A stretch of DNA of 64,000 nt from Mesorhizobium sp. YC-39 (GTDB lineage: Bacteria; Pseudomonadota; Alphaproteobacteria; Rhizobiales; Rhizobiaceae): NCBI RefSeq assembly GCF_025753795.1, contig NZ_JAOWPS010000001.1, positions 248,001 to 312,000 of the forward strand, given 5' to 3'. Under the pieces are notes generated by a model that was not told the DNA's origin, ran no database searches, and saw only the letters and a list, made by a program, of their open reading frames with translations. The translations under genes and the position numbers were made by a program. Positions 8,278 to 16,535 of the stretch are shown here, piece by piece. Each line of letters starts with the position of its first letter. The stretch's first letter is position 1.

Positions 8278-10098
8278 TCAATAGTGGCCCGCTGCACGCA
8301 TCACCTTGTCGATGCCGTTCTGGCAGCGTTCGAGCGCCTCGCGATCGGTGAGCTCGCCGTTGAGCGCCGCAAAGATCTCGTCGCCGATGATCTTTTCGAT
8401 GAGCGTGTATTCCGGGATCGGCGGCCGGTGCCAGCCATGCAGCTTGTTCTGCTTGGCCAGCCTGTCGACCATGCGCACGATCGGCGTCGTCGCGGCCGCC
8501 TCGGGATCGGCGGTGACGCTGAAGCGGGGCGCCACCGGTATGCCGTTCTTGACATGCTCCTTCATCGCGGCGGGCGACGCCATCCACGATATCGCCTCGA
8601 AGGCGAGCTTGGTGCGCTCCGGCGGCAGGCCGGCGGGGATGGTCAGCAGGAAGCCGCCGACGGGACCGACCACGGCTCCGCCAGGCCCGTGCGGATGCGG
8701 CAGATATTCGACCTTGCGCTTGACCACCGAGCGGATGTCGTACTCGAAGCGCGAGGCGCGCATCGTCCAGCAATAGATCATCGCCGACTGGCCGAGCATG
8801 AAACAGTCCAGCGCCCGGTTCCAGTCCATGACCAGTATGTCGGGCGGCGAGAAGGCCAGCAGTCGGCGCATGTAGTCAAGCGTCTTCATGCCTTGCTCGG
8901 TGTTCACGCGCGGCCGGTACATCTCGCCAGCCATGTGGCTGTAGTCGAAGGCGACGCGCGCCATCGGCACGTTGATGACAGGCGTGCCGCAGGCGCCCAT
9001 GAAAAACATGAAGGAATGGGCGATCGGCATGCCGCGCGCCGCATTCCAGACGATGCCGTGCATGCCGCGCTTGGGATTGTGAAGCTGGCGCGCCGCGTCC
9101 AGCACCTTCTCGAAACTCGTCGGCATGTGCAGGTCGTGAGTCTCGAACAGATCCTTGCGCACCGCCAGCGTCTCGATGGTGCAGTAGATAGGCACGCCAT
9201 ATTGCACGGTGTCCCAGTTTCCGGTCGCCCAGATGTTGGGGTGGAAGTCGAGCGAATTGATGCCGCTGTCGACCAGGAAACTGTTCAGCGGCTGCACCAG
9301 CCCATGTTTGACGACCTCACCCAGCCACGGGATGTTGACGGCCATGACATCGTATTCGCTAGCCGGGCGGCGCGCATTCTTGAAGATCTCCTTGTGCAGT
9401 TCCGGCAGCGCCAGCAGGCGGAAATTGCGCCGCGAGGACAGTTTGCTTCGGAAGTCCGACCACATGTTGCGCATCGAGGAGAAGTAGTTGTCGTCATGCA
9501 GCAGAAAGCGCAAGTCCTGGCTCGGCGCCTGGCGGTTCTCCATCAGCTTGAGCGGTGGAATGATCTGGTCGGCGAGGTAGGAACCGCCGAAATAATACTC
9601 CTCCGCATTGGCGCTGCCGCCGCCGAGCCCGAAGGTTTCGGCAAGCAGCGCTTTCACCCGGATGGCGTAGGCGACGAAATTGGATTTGAGCTTTCTGCTG
9701 GGAACCAGGAAATACGACTTTCCCGTCGGGCTGCGGCTCATCTGTTCGACATCGCCGTCGTCGATCAGCCTGTGGATGCGCCGCATTGCGCTCGGAAACG
9801 GGATCTGGGAAACCGACGCCAGCGACGACATGGTGACGGTGTCGCCGCGCAGATGGCTCTTCATGAGATAAAGGACGATGTTCCAAACCGGATCAGGGGT
9901 GGCCGCGTTCAGCTTCTCATCATAGGGCGCGCGGATGCGCTCGAGGAAATTGATGATGCGAAGCAACTCGTAATCGGTCATTCGATCGGTTACCGGCCCT
10001 TCGTGCAGCTCTTCCACCAAACCTAACACCGGATCCTCCCATCGGCAAAAGCGAGGCGCTTGCGCGAGCGCACCGTCAAACGGCATGAACCCAATCAT
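8278..10098 (-). CDS. chimeric protein: winged-helix DNA-binding domain fused to family 1 solute-binding domain
   Basis: The protein is about 606 residues. Residues 70-135 look like a winged helix-turn-helix (VTMSSLASVSQIPFPSAMRR, then a wing around SPTGKSYFLV). Residues about 190-600 match a family 1 extracellular solute-binding protein (YDVMAVNIPWLGEVVKHGLV; PTSFEKVLDAARQLHNP; FMGACGTPVIN). No signal peptide precedes the helix-turn-helix, so the binding domain is probably cytoplasmic and senses a ligand. I infer a transcriptional regulator. The start is uncertain: 10098 and 10086 are ATGs without a clear Shine-Dalgarno, and 9981 is a third option. It is divergent from the dehydrogenase operon at 10519, and copies of a palindrome lie between them. 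Confidence 0.75.
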   Translation of the reverse strand: MIGFMPFDGALAQAPRFCRWEDPVLGLVEELHEGPVTDRMTDYELLRIINFLERIRAPYDEKLNAATPDPVWNIVLYLMKSHLRGDTVTMSSLASVSQIPFPSAMRRIHRLIDDGDVEQMSRSPTGKSYFLVPSRKLKSNFVAYAIRVKALLAETFGLGGGSANAEEYYFGGSYLADQIIPPLKLMENRQAPSQDLRFLLHDDNYFSSMRNMWSDFRSKLSSRRNFRLLALPELHKEIFKNARRPASEYDVMAVNIPWLGEVVKHGLVQPLNSFLVDSGINSLDFHPNIWATGNWDTVQYGVPIYCTIETLAVRKDLFETHDLHMPTSFEKVLDAARQLHNPKRGMHGIVWNAARGMPIAHSFMFFMGACGTPVINVPMARVAFDYSHMAGEMYRPRVNTEQGMKTLDYMRRLLAFSPPDILVMDWNRALDCFMLGQSAMIYCWTMRASRFEYDIRSVVKRKVEYLPHPHGPGGAVVGPVGGFLLTIPAGLPPERTKLAFEAISWMASPAAMKEHVKNGIPVAPRFSVTADPEAAATTPIVRMVDRLAKQNKLHGWHRPPIPEYTLIEKIIGDEIFAALNGELTDREALERCQNGIDKVMRAAGHY

Positions 10099-10361
10099 CA
10101 GCGCCGCATTCGCATCGCGCTTTTCGCGGCTCTTCTTCCTTTCGCAATGCGCCGGCATGCTGACACGCCGGCAATGGCCCTGACGCCCAGGAAATCCTGC
10201 CGGGCAAAGCCGCGCAAGGCGCTTTCCGCGGCACCGGGCAGTTCCAATATCGTTCTCATGGAGCAATTGTTGCGACAGATCACCCGGTCGATGCCGGGGG
10301 CCGGCGCTGCTCCTCCCACTTCGGATGCTAGCACCACGGGTCGATACTGCCCACGCGCATT

Positions 10362-10376
10362 TTCTCAAAATGAGAA
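10362..10376. promoter_or_regulatory. candidate operator, site B, perfect palindrome
   Basis: TTCTCAAAATGAGAA has perfect 6-base arms (TTCTCA/TGAGAA) around AAA. It is the most symmetrical of five related sites and lies between the divergent fusion regulator and E1alpha gene, about 150 bases upstream of the latter. It is a candidate autoregulatory or operon operator. Confidence 0.6.
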
Positions 10377-10440
10377 TCCTTTGGGGCTGAATGCAAGCCC
10401 GGAGACGGGCATGCATTCAAGGAGAACGTAAGGAAGAGAT

Positions 10441-10455
10441 TGTTCAATATGAGAA
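10441..10455. promoter_or_regulatory. candidate operator, site C
   Basis: TGTTCAATATGAGAA matches site B at 12 of 15 positions and is about 79 bases from it, centre to centre. It is followed by the A/T-rich sequence TAATGG and lies 64 bases before the ATG at 10519, a typical promoter-proximal position. Confidence 0.55.
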
Positions 10456-10518
10456 TAATGGCCCATGCCCGGCCCAAACGATTTTGGCATGGTCGGCCAT
10501 CTAGGGTGGAACAATAAC

Positions 10519-11547
10519 ATGCGAGAGAAACAGAAAGGGTCCCGCGCCGCGGGCCTGCCAAACGACGATATCGGTCCCGATATCCGTCTTGAGCTCTATC
10601 GGCTCCAGGTCGAGATCCGCGATTGCGAAAAAAGAGCCAACGATCTCTTTTTCCAGAACCTGATCAAGGGCACGAGCCATCTCTCGCTTGGCCAGGAAGG
10701 GATCGCGGCTGGCGTCGCGGTGGCGATGCAGCCGGGCGACAAATCCTTCTGCACCTATCGCGGCCACGCGCACACGCTGGCCCGCGGCGTGCCGATGGAG
10801 AAAGTGCTTGGCGAACTGATGCTGCGCGACAATGGCCTGATGCGCGGCAAGGGCGGCTCGATGCATCTCACCTCCGTCGAACACGGTGTCATGGGCTCCT
10901 ACGCGATTATCGGCGCGCATCTGCCGATCGCCTGCGGATCGGCCTGGCGGGCGCAATATCTCGGCCAGACGGACGTCTCCGTTTGCTTCTTCGGCGACGG
11001 CACGACCAATATTGGCGCCTTCCACGAGGCGCTGAATTTCGCCGCCATCTGGAAATTGCCGGTCGTCTTCATCTGTGAGAACAACCTCTACATGGAATAC
11101 ACGCCGATCGGCGACGTCACGGCGGTCGAGCATCCGGCCGCCGACCGGGCCTCGGCCTACGGACTGGAGCGGATCGTTATCGACGGCAATGATGCCGATA
11201 TCGTCTATCGCACCGCGCAGACAGCCTTCGCCAAGGCGCGCAAGGGCGACGGCCCCTCGCTGATCGAATGCATGACCTATAGGCACTCGGGCCATTCGCG
11301 CGCCGACCCGGCCAAGTATCGCCCGGAGGGCGAGCTCGAGAAATGGCTCGAACGCGACCCGATCAAGATCTACCGCGAACGCCTGAAGGAGTTCGGCATC
11401 TCCGACGCGCAGGTCGCGGCGATCGACGCCGAGAGCAAGCGCAAGGTCGATGCCGCCACCGAGGCCTGCAAGGCCTCGCCGCCGGCGCCTGTCGAACTGC
11501 TCACCACCGATGTTTATGCCGACGGAGGTTGGTCATGGCGGAACTGA
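10519..11547 (+). CDS. thiamine-diphosphate-dependent dehydrogenase E1 component, alpha subunit (pyruvate/acetoin type)
   Basis: This is a cytoplasmic E1alpha subunit of 342 residues. The TPP-binding motif is GDGTTNIGAFHEALN, ending near ENN. SHLSLGQEGIAAGVA and YRGHAHTLARGVP are typical of PDH/acetoin dehydrogenase alpha chains, and the phosphorylation-loop equivalent is YRHSGHSRADPAKYR. Of three in-frame ATGs (10465, 10489, 10519) I prefer 10519, preceded by GGTGGA eight bases upstream. It overlaps the beta-subunit gene by 13 bases. It would decarboxylate a 2-oxoacid or cleave acetoin, passing the acyl group to the lipoyl E2. The family resembles AcoA, but the substrate is not settled. Regulation through the palindromes at 10362 and 10441 is likely. 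Confidence 0.9.
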   Translation: MREKQKGSRAAGLPNDDIGPDIRLELYRLQVEIRDCEKRANDLFFQNLIKGTSHLSLGQEGIAAGVAVAMQPGDKSFCTYRGHAHTLARGVPMEKVLGELMLRDNGLMRGKGGSMHLTSVEHGVMGSYAIIGAHLPIACGSAWRAQYLGQTDVSVCFFGDGTTNIGAFHEALNFAAIWKLPVVFICENNLYMEYTPIGDVTAVEHPAADRASAYGLERIVIDGNDADIVYRTAQTAFAKARKGDGPSLIECMTYRHSGHSRADPAKYRPEGELEKWLERDPIKIYRERLKEFGISDAQVAAIDAESKRKVDAATEACKASPPAPVELLTTDVYADGGWSWRN

Positions 11548-12524
11548 CCTATCGCGACGCGGTTGCTCGCGGCATTGCCCAGGAGATGGAGCGCGACAAC
11601 AATGTCGTCTTCCTCGGCGAGGACGTCGCCAAGGCCGGCGGCGTGTTCAAGTCGACGGTCGGGCTCTATGAGAAGTTCGGGCCGTTCAGGGTGCGCGACA
11701 CGCCGATTTCCGAACAGGCGATCCTCGGTGCAGCGATGGGCGCGGCGATGACGGGCCTGCGGCCGATCGCCGAGATCATGTTCGCCGACTTCGCCGCCGT
11801 CTGCTTCGACTACATCGCCAACGAGTTCCCCAAGCTGCGCTATATGACCAATGGCCAGCTCGGCTGCCCGCTGGTGGTGCGCACCGGCAATGGCGGCGGC
11901 GCCCGCTTCGGCGCCCAGCACTCGCAATCGATCGAGAACTGGACGATGATGATCCCCGGCCTCAAGGTCGTGGCGCCGTCCTCGCCCATCGACGTCATCG
12001 GCCTGATGGCGGCGGCTGTCCGCGACGACAATCCGGTGATCTTCCACGAGCACAAATCGCTCTATGCTGTGAAGGGCGAGGTACCCGACGGCGAGATCCT
12101 CGACACGCTCGGCACCGCCAGGATCCTTCGTCCGGGCAAGGACGCCACCATCCTGGCGCTGGCCCTGATGGTGCCGCGCGCTCTCGCCGCCGCCGAAACG
12201 CTGGCCGCCGAGCACGGCATCGACTGCGAGGTCATCGACGTGCGCTCGCTGGTGCCGCTCGACACCAACACGATCCTGAATTCCGTCGCCAGGACCGGCC
12301 ATCTGTTCACGGTCGAGGAAAACCCGCGCCTGTGCGGCTGGGGCGCTGAGATCGCCTCGATCGTCGCCGACGAGGCGTTCTGGGATCTCGATGGCCCAAT
12401 CGTGCGCATCACCACGCCGCACATCCCGCTTCCGGCCGCCGATCATCTTGAGGACTTGGCGCTGCCAAACACGCCGCGCATTGTCGAGAAGATTAGCCGC
12501 GTCATGAACGGATCGGTGCGATGA
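11535..12524 (+). CDS. 2-oxoacid/acetoin dehydrogenase E1 component, beta subunit
   Basis: This E1beta subunit has 329 residues and starts MAELTYRDAVARGIAQEME. It contains the family landmarks VVFLGEDVAKAGGVFKST, DTPISEQAILGAAMGAAMTG and, near the C terminus, EENPRLCGWGAEIASIV and ITTPHIPLPAADHLEDL. GGAGG lies seven bases before the ATG at 11535, inside the end of the alpha gene. The frame is open further upstream, but that is a shadow of the alpha gene. It forms an alpha2beta2 tetramer with the preceding product and completes the TPP site. The stop overlaps the E2 start as ATGA. Confidence 0.93.
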   Translation: MAELTYRDAVARGIAQEMERDNNVVFLGEDVAKAGGVFKSTVGLYEKFGPFRVRDTPISEQAILGAAMGAAMTGLRPIAEIMFADFAAVCFDYIANEFPKLRYMTNGQLGCPLVVRTGNGGGARFGAQHSQSIENWTMMIPGLKVVAPSSPIDVIGLMAAAVRDDNPVIFHEHKSLYAVKGEVPDGEILDTLGTARILRPGKDATILALALMVPRALAAAETLAAEHGIDCEVIDVRSLVPLDTNTILNSVARTGHLFTVEENPRLCGWGAEIASIVADEAFWDLDGPIVRITTPHIPLPAADHLEDLALPNTPRIVEKISRVMNGSVR

Positions 12525-13870
12525 GCGCGGACGTCCTGATGCCGCAACTCGGTGAGACCGTCGCCGAAGGCAAGATCCTCACCTGGTTCAAGCAAGAGGG
12601 CGACGAGGTCAGCGAAGGCGACAATCTCTTCGAGATCGAAACCGACAAGGTGACGATGGAGGTCCAGTCGACCGTCGCCGGACGGCTCGGCGAGATCAGG
12701 GTGAAATCAGGTGAAGTCGCCAAGGTTGGCGCCGTGGTCGCCGTCATCGGCGGCGCGGCAAAACCTGCCGCGGCATCCGAACCAGCCCGATCCGAACCCG
12801 CCAAGCCGGCACCGGTAAGCGCCGCCACGGTTGCCCCAACTTCGCCACAGGCCGCGTCGGGCAATGGGGCCGGCCACGCCGCACCTACCAGGTTGCGCTC
12901 GCCGTTTGAAGAAGTGTCGACGCCGATCGAATCCTTCGGCCCGGCGAAAGGTCCGTCCGGCATAAGGGTGACGCCGCTGGCACGTCGGCTGATCGCGCAG
13001 AACGGCCTCGACACCGAGGCTATTGCCCGCACCGTCGCCGCCGCGGGCGCCACCAAGATCGGCGAGAAGGACGTGCGCGCCGCGCTCGCCGCGCCACGGT
13101 CCCAGCCAGCCGCAGTGCAAAGCTCGCCAGCGGCGCCGCAAGCCACCAGACCGGCAGTGTCGGGCAGCGTGGTGACGCTGAACACCATCCGCAAGCGCAC
13201 CGGCGAACGGCTCGCCGAGAACTGGCGCACGATCCCGCATGTCTTCCAGGCGATCGAAGTCGATTTTACCCAGGTCGAAGCGGTGCGGTCGAAGCGCAAG
13301 GAGAGGTTCAAGAGCGATTTCGGTCTGTCGCTGACCTATCTGCCCTTCATCGCCCGCGCCACCTGCCTTGCACTGCGCGATTTTCCTGAGATCAACGCGC
13401 AACTCGATGGCGGCACGTTGGTGCTTGCATCGGAAATCAATCTCGGCATCGCCGTCGACCTGTCACACAACGGGCTGGTCGTGCCGGTGGTCCGCAACGC
13501 CGACGACCTGACGCTGCCCGGTCTGGCGCGTGCCATCGGCCGCCAGGTCGAGAAGGCGCGTGCCGGCAAGCTGACCGGCGACGATTTTTCCGGGGGCACC
13601 TATTCGATCTCGAACAACGGTGCATTCGGCACCGCCTTCACGGCGCCGATCATCAACGCGCCGCAGGTCGCCATATTGTCGACCGATGCAATCCGCCTGC
13701 GCGCGAGTGTGGTGGAGACGCCGCAAGGGGCGTTCGTCGCGCCCAGGCTGACCGGCATGGTCGGCCAGAGTTTCGACCACCGTGCTTTCGACGGCGCCTA
13801 TTCGGCGGCTTTCCTGTCACGGCTGAAGGCCGTGCTTGAAGAGCGCGATTGGGGTGCGGAATTTGCGTAA
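12521..13870 (+). CDS. dihydrolipoamide acyltransferase (E2) of 2-oxoacid/acetoin dehydrogenase complex
   Basis: The protein has 449 residues in the standard order. A lipoyl domain occupies residues 1-75 with the lipoylated Lys43 in ETDKVTMEV. An Ala/Pro-rich linker follows. A peripheral-subunit-binding domain (RVTPLARRLIAQNG to IGEKDVRAAL) is at about 147-190, and a CoA acyltransferase domain from about 215 has the active-site FDHRAFDGAYSAAF near 410. It transfers the acyl group from E1 to CoA. The ATG overlaps the E1beta stop by four bases. No E3 (lipoamide dehydrogenase) gene follows, so the complex must borrow a housekeeping E3. Confidence 0.93.
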   Translation: MSADVLMPQLGETVAEGKILTWFKQEGDEVSEGDNLFEIETDKVTMEVQSTVAGRLGEIRVKSGEVAKVGAVVAVIGGAAKPAAASEPARSEPAKPAPVSAATVAPTSPQAASGNGAGHAAPTRLRSPFEEVSTPIESFGPAKGPSGIRVTPLARRLIAQNGLDTEAIARTVAAAGATKIGEKDVRAALAAPRSQPAAVQSSPAAPQATRPAVSGSVVTLNTIRKRTGERLAENWRTIPHVFQAIEVDFTQVEAVRSKRKERFKSDFGLSLTYLPFIARATCLALRDFPEINAQLDGGTLVLASEINLGIAVDLSHNGLVVPVVRNADDLTLPGLARAIGRQVEKARAGKLTGDDFSGGTYSISNNGAFGTAFTAPIINAPQVAILSTDAIRLRASVVETPQGAFVAPRLTGMVGQSFDHRAFDGAYSAAFLSRLKAVLEERDWGAEFA

Positions 13871-13908
13871 CGAGACCCATCCGAGGTGATGGCGGAGGAG
13901 CATAATCA

Positions 13909-15162
13909 ATGAAATACAACAGTCCCTATTCCACGGCCGCATGGGGCCAGATGGCGAAGGATTGGGAGCAGGGCGTCGACTACAGCCGGCTTTCGAAAGA
14001 GCGCCTGGCGCGCGCCCAGCGTGCGATACGCCATGCCGGCCTTGGCGCCGTGCTGTGCTTCAACTTCGACAATATCCGCTACGTCACCGCCACCCATATC
14101 GGTGAGTGGGCGCGCGACAAGTTCATCCGCTATGCGCTTTGCCCGGTCGAGGGTTCGCCCTTTCTGTGGGACCCGGCGCCGCCGGCCAAGCGCATCTCCT
14201 CGCCCTGGATCGCCGACAATGTCGCGGCCCCCGTTACCACGATGCAGGGCGCCATCCCGCCGCATATGAACGTGCAGCGCGACTTCGCCAGGCAGATCAA
14301 GAAAGCGCTTGTCCATTACGGCATCGAGAAGGAGCCGCTCGGCATCGACCTGATGGAGCTCGGCATGCTGCGGGCGCTCGAGGCCGAAGGCATCGAGGTG
14401 GTCGACGGCCAGCAGGCGCTGCTCGACGCCCGCGAGATCAAGACCGCCGACGAGATCGAACTGCTCAAGGTCGCGGCATCGATGGTCGACGCGACCTATG
14501 TCGACATCGCTCGCGCCATCCGTCCCGGCACCAGGGAGAACGAACTCGTCGCCATCGCCAACGACCGGCTGTTCCGCATGGGATCGGAACGGGTCGAATG
14601 CGTGAACTCGGTTTCCGGCTCGCGCGGGCGGCCGCATTCGCACACCTTCTCCGACCGCATGATCCAGCCCGGCGACATGATCTTCCTGGACATCATGCAT
14701 TCCTACAACGGCTATCGTACCTGCTACTACCGCACTTTCATCTGCGGCGAGCCGAACAAGCACCAGGTCGACGCCTATGAGGCGGCTTCGAAATGGCTCA
14801 GCGCCTCGATCGACATGATCCGTCCGGGCATCACGCCTGACGAGGTCGCGGCGGTCTGGCCCGATGCGCAGGATTTCGGCTACCGCGACGAGGCGGAAGC
14901 CTTCCTGCTGCAATATGGTCACGGTGTCGGCCTGTCGCTGTGGGAACGTCCGATCTTCTCCAAGCGTTTCCGTGGCCAGAACACGCCGCTGCGCGAAGGC
15001 ATGGTCTTTGCGCTGGAGACGTGGAAGGGTGCCGAGGACGGCACCGGTGCTGCCCGGATCGAGGAAGAGGTGGTCGTCACCAAGGACGGTTGCGAGATCA
15101 TCACCAACTTCCCGTCCGACCGGCTGATTTCGTGCGGCCTGCCCGGCTGCGAAGTGTTTTGA
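13909..15162 (+). CDS. M24 family (creatinase/aminopeptidase-fold) hydrolase with altered metal site
   Basis: The protein has 417 residues: an N-terminal creatinase-type domain (about 25-175) and a C-terminal pita-bread domain (about 180-400). Canonical ligands are present as Asp261 (FLDIM), His338 (YGHGVGL), Glu370 (FALET) and Glu385 (ARIEEE). The second Asp, expected in the GYxxDxxRT strand, is Cys272 here (GYRTCYYRTF). It is therefore probably not an ordinary Xaa-Pro peptidase; creatinase, ectoine hydrolase and DMSP lyase DddP are examples of M24 proteins with other reactions. GGAGGAG precedes the start. It sits 38 bases after E2 and about 125 bases before a COG0523 GTPase, probably in the same operon. 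The substrate is unknown. Confidence 0.85.
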   Translation: MKYNSPYSTAAWGQMAKDWEQGVDYSRLSKERLARAQRAIRHAGLGAVLCFNFDNIRYVTATHIGEWARDKFIRYALCPVEGSPFLWDPAPPAKRISSPWIADNVAAPVTTMQGAIPPHMNVQRDFARQIKKALVHYGIEKEPLGIDLMELGMLRALEAEGIEVVDGQQALLDAREIKTADEIELLKVAASMVDATYVDIARAIRPGTRENELVAIANDRLFRMGSERVECVNSVSGSRGRPHSHTFSDRMIQPGDMIFLDIMHSYNGYRTCYYRTFICGEPNKHQVDAYEAASKWLSASIDMIRPGITPDEVAAVWPDAQDFGYRDEAEAFLLQYGHGVGLSLWERPIFSKRFRGQNTPLREGMVFALETWKGAEDGTGAARIEEEVVVTKDGCEIITNFPSDRLISCGLPGCEVF

Positions 15163-15170
15163 GGTAACAG

Positions 15171-15258
15171 AGCATGATCCCGAACCGGAGGTCCGCGTCA
15201 GCGAAAAGTGGGAACCGGTTTTTGCTTCGCTGACCTTCGGTTCGGAAAAGATCATGCT
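15171..15258. repeat. rhizobial intergenic palindromic repeat
   Basis: The outer arms AGCATGAT and ATCATGCT enclose the nested arms CCGAACCG/CGGTTCGG and a longer GGTC-GCG-GC region pairing with GC-CGCTGACC. The whole forms a long stem between the M24 and GTPase genes. The outer sequence with AGTGGGAACCGGTTTT inside resembles a repeat I recall as abundant between genes in Mesorhizobium; the inner pairing region looks like an expanded version. It may affect mRNA processing between the two genes. Confidence 0.65.
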
Positions 15259-15287
15259 TAAACAAAGAAACTGAATCGGGGCATGAG

Positions 15288-16490
15288 ATGAGGACCGAGC
15301 CGAAAACTTCCGCCGCGCGCGGCTCGGGCCGCATTCCGGTCACGCTCGTCACCGGCTTTCTCGGCAGCGGCAAGACGACGCTGATCAATGCCGCGCTGCG
15401 GGCGCCGCAGATGGCGCGCACGGTGGTGGTGGTCAATGAGTTCGGCGAGGTCGGCCTCGATCACCAGCTCTTCGCCTCGAGCAGCGATTCCGTCGTCGTG
15501 CTGGAGAATGGCTGCCTCTGCTGCACGGTCCGCAGCGATCTGGTCGGCACGCTCAACGCGCTGTACCACGATCGCGAGGCCGGCCGCATTCCGGCTTTCG
15601 AGAATGTCGTCATCGAAAGCTCGGGCCTCGCCGAGCCGGGCGCGGTGCTGCAGGCCTTCCTGTCGGAGCCGACGCTCGACGGGCTCTACCGCGTCGCTTC
15701 CGTCGTCACATTGGTCGACGCCGTTAACTGGCGCGATACATCGGAGCGGCATGACGAAGCGCTGCGCCAGGTCGCCTTCGCCGACCAGATCCTGCTGACC
15801 AAGCTCGATCTCGCCAAGCGGGCGAACGCCGAGGCCCTGGTGCGCCGCGACATCGCCGACCTCAACCCGGGCGCCGAGATCGGCATCGTCGACTGGACGC
15901 CGGGACCGATCGCCGAGATGCTGACCGCACCCGGCTTCGACGCTGCCGACGCCAAGGCCGACCCGAGGCCATGGCTGCGGCTCGCCGACCACGACAAGCA
16001 CGATCACGATGGGCACGATCACGACGAGCATGATCACGATGCGCATGATCATGCGCATCACGACCATGCCGGCGATCGCGATCATGATCACCACGAGCCG
16101 CACTATCATCTGCGCGGCAAGGGCATAGAGAGCTTCGTGCTGCTGCGCGAAAATCCGTTGTCGCGCGACGAGCTTCAGTTCCTGCTCGACGGCATCAGCC
16201 AGAATCTCGGGCCTAGCCTGCTGCGCGTGAAGGGGCTGGTCAACATCGCCGAGGAACCGGGACAGCCGGCGGTCATCCAGGGCGCCCAGCACCTTCTGCA
16301 CACCATGACCTGGCTCGAAAAATGGCCCGACGACGACAGGCGCACGCGCATCGTCTTCATCACCCAGGGCATAGCCGGCGACGAGCTGCGCGAGATGATC
16401 GACCTTCTCGACCGTGTCAGCCAGCGCACCTTCAAGGCCCGCGAGCGCGGCAGCCGCTTGCGCCAGTCGTCTCCCGGCGGGAGAAATTAG
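15288..16490 (+). CDS. COG0523 (CobW/G3E) GTPase, putative metallochaperone with His-rich loop
   Basis: The protein has 400 residues with Walker A GFLGSGKTT at 23-31, the metal-binding CLCC motif at 76-79, Walker B-like VIESSGLAEPG and the GTP base motif as LTKLDLA. A 40-residue segment at 235-274 contains 17 histidines alternating with Asp, and a CobW C-terminal domain follows. Such GTPases hand Zn, Co or Fe to client enzymes. The M24 hydrolase just upstream is a natural client candidate: the eukaryotic COG0523 protein ZNG1 activates methionine aminopeptidase, an M24 enzyme. The start is the ATG at 15288, after a weak GGGG Shine-Dalgarno. Confidence 0.92.
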   Translation: MRTEPKTSAARGSGRIPVTLVTGFLGSGKTTLINAALRAPQMARTVVVVNEFGEVGLDHQLFASSSDSVVVLENGCLCCTVRSDLVGTLNALYHDREAGRIPAFENVVIESSGLAEPGAVLQAFLSEPTLDGLYRVASVVTLVDAVNWRDTSERHDEALRQVAFADQILLTKLDLAKRANAEALVRRDIADLNPGAEIGIVDWTPGPIAEMLTAPGFDAADAKADPRPWLRLADHDKHDHDGHDHDEHDHDAHDHAHHDHAGDRDHDHHEPHYHLRGKGIESFVLLRENPLSRDELQFLLDGISQNLGPSLLRVKGLVNIAEEPGQPAVIQGAQHLLHTMTWLEKWPDDDRRTRIVFITQGIAGDELREMIDLLDRVSQRTFKARERGSRLRQSSPGGRN

Positions 16491-16535
16491 GCCAGCACAC
16501 GACGACCCTGCGCGCCGAAATAGCGAGGAACAGCC

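Larger units (their letters stand above)
10099..10518. other. 420-bp divergent intergenic region with two candidate operators
   Basis: This stretch separates the leftward fusion regulator from the rightward dehydrogenase operon. The frame of the regulator is open through much of it, but I see no start signal or conserved domain there. It holds two copies of the shared palindrome at 10362-10376 and 10441-10455, near the rightward gene, and A/T-rich sequence around them that may contain a promoter. I see no RNA gene. Confidence 0.55.

Noticed and set aside
8284..10026. Open frame of 580 codons on the plus strand
   Set aside because: It is antisense to the winged-helix/SBP fusion gene, whose translation shows recognisable domains; the plus-strand product shows none and is a codon-bias shadow.
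1456..13870. A complete 2,3-butanediol/acetoin catabolic cluster
   Set aside because: A butanediol-type dehydrogenase, E1/E2 genes and a distant AcoX-like gene are present, but they are in different operons, the dehydrogenase belongs to a sugar-import operon, and no acetoin-specific regulator or E3 is seen.
13909..15162. DMSP lyase DddP
   Set aside because: It shares the M24 fold, but the DddP metal strand with several Asp residues is not matched here (FLDIMHSYNGYRTCYYRTF) and the N-terminal half differs; nothing else nearby points to DMSP use.
15993..16100. Tandem repeats resembling a CRISPR or microsatellite array
   Set aside because: The repeated GATCACGATG-like units are in frame within the GTPase gene and encode its His/Asp-rich metal-binding loop.
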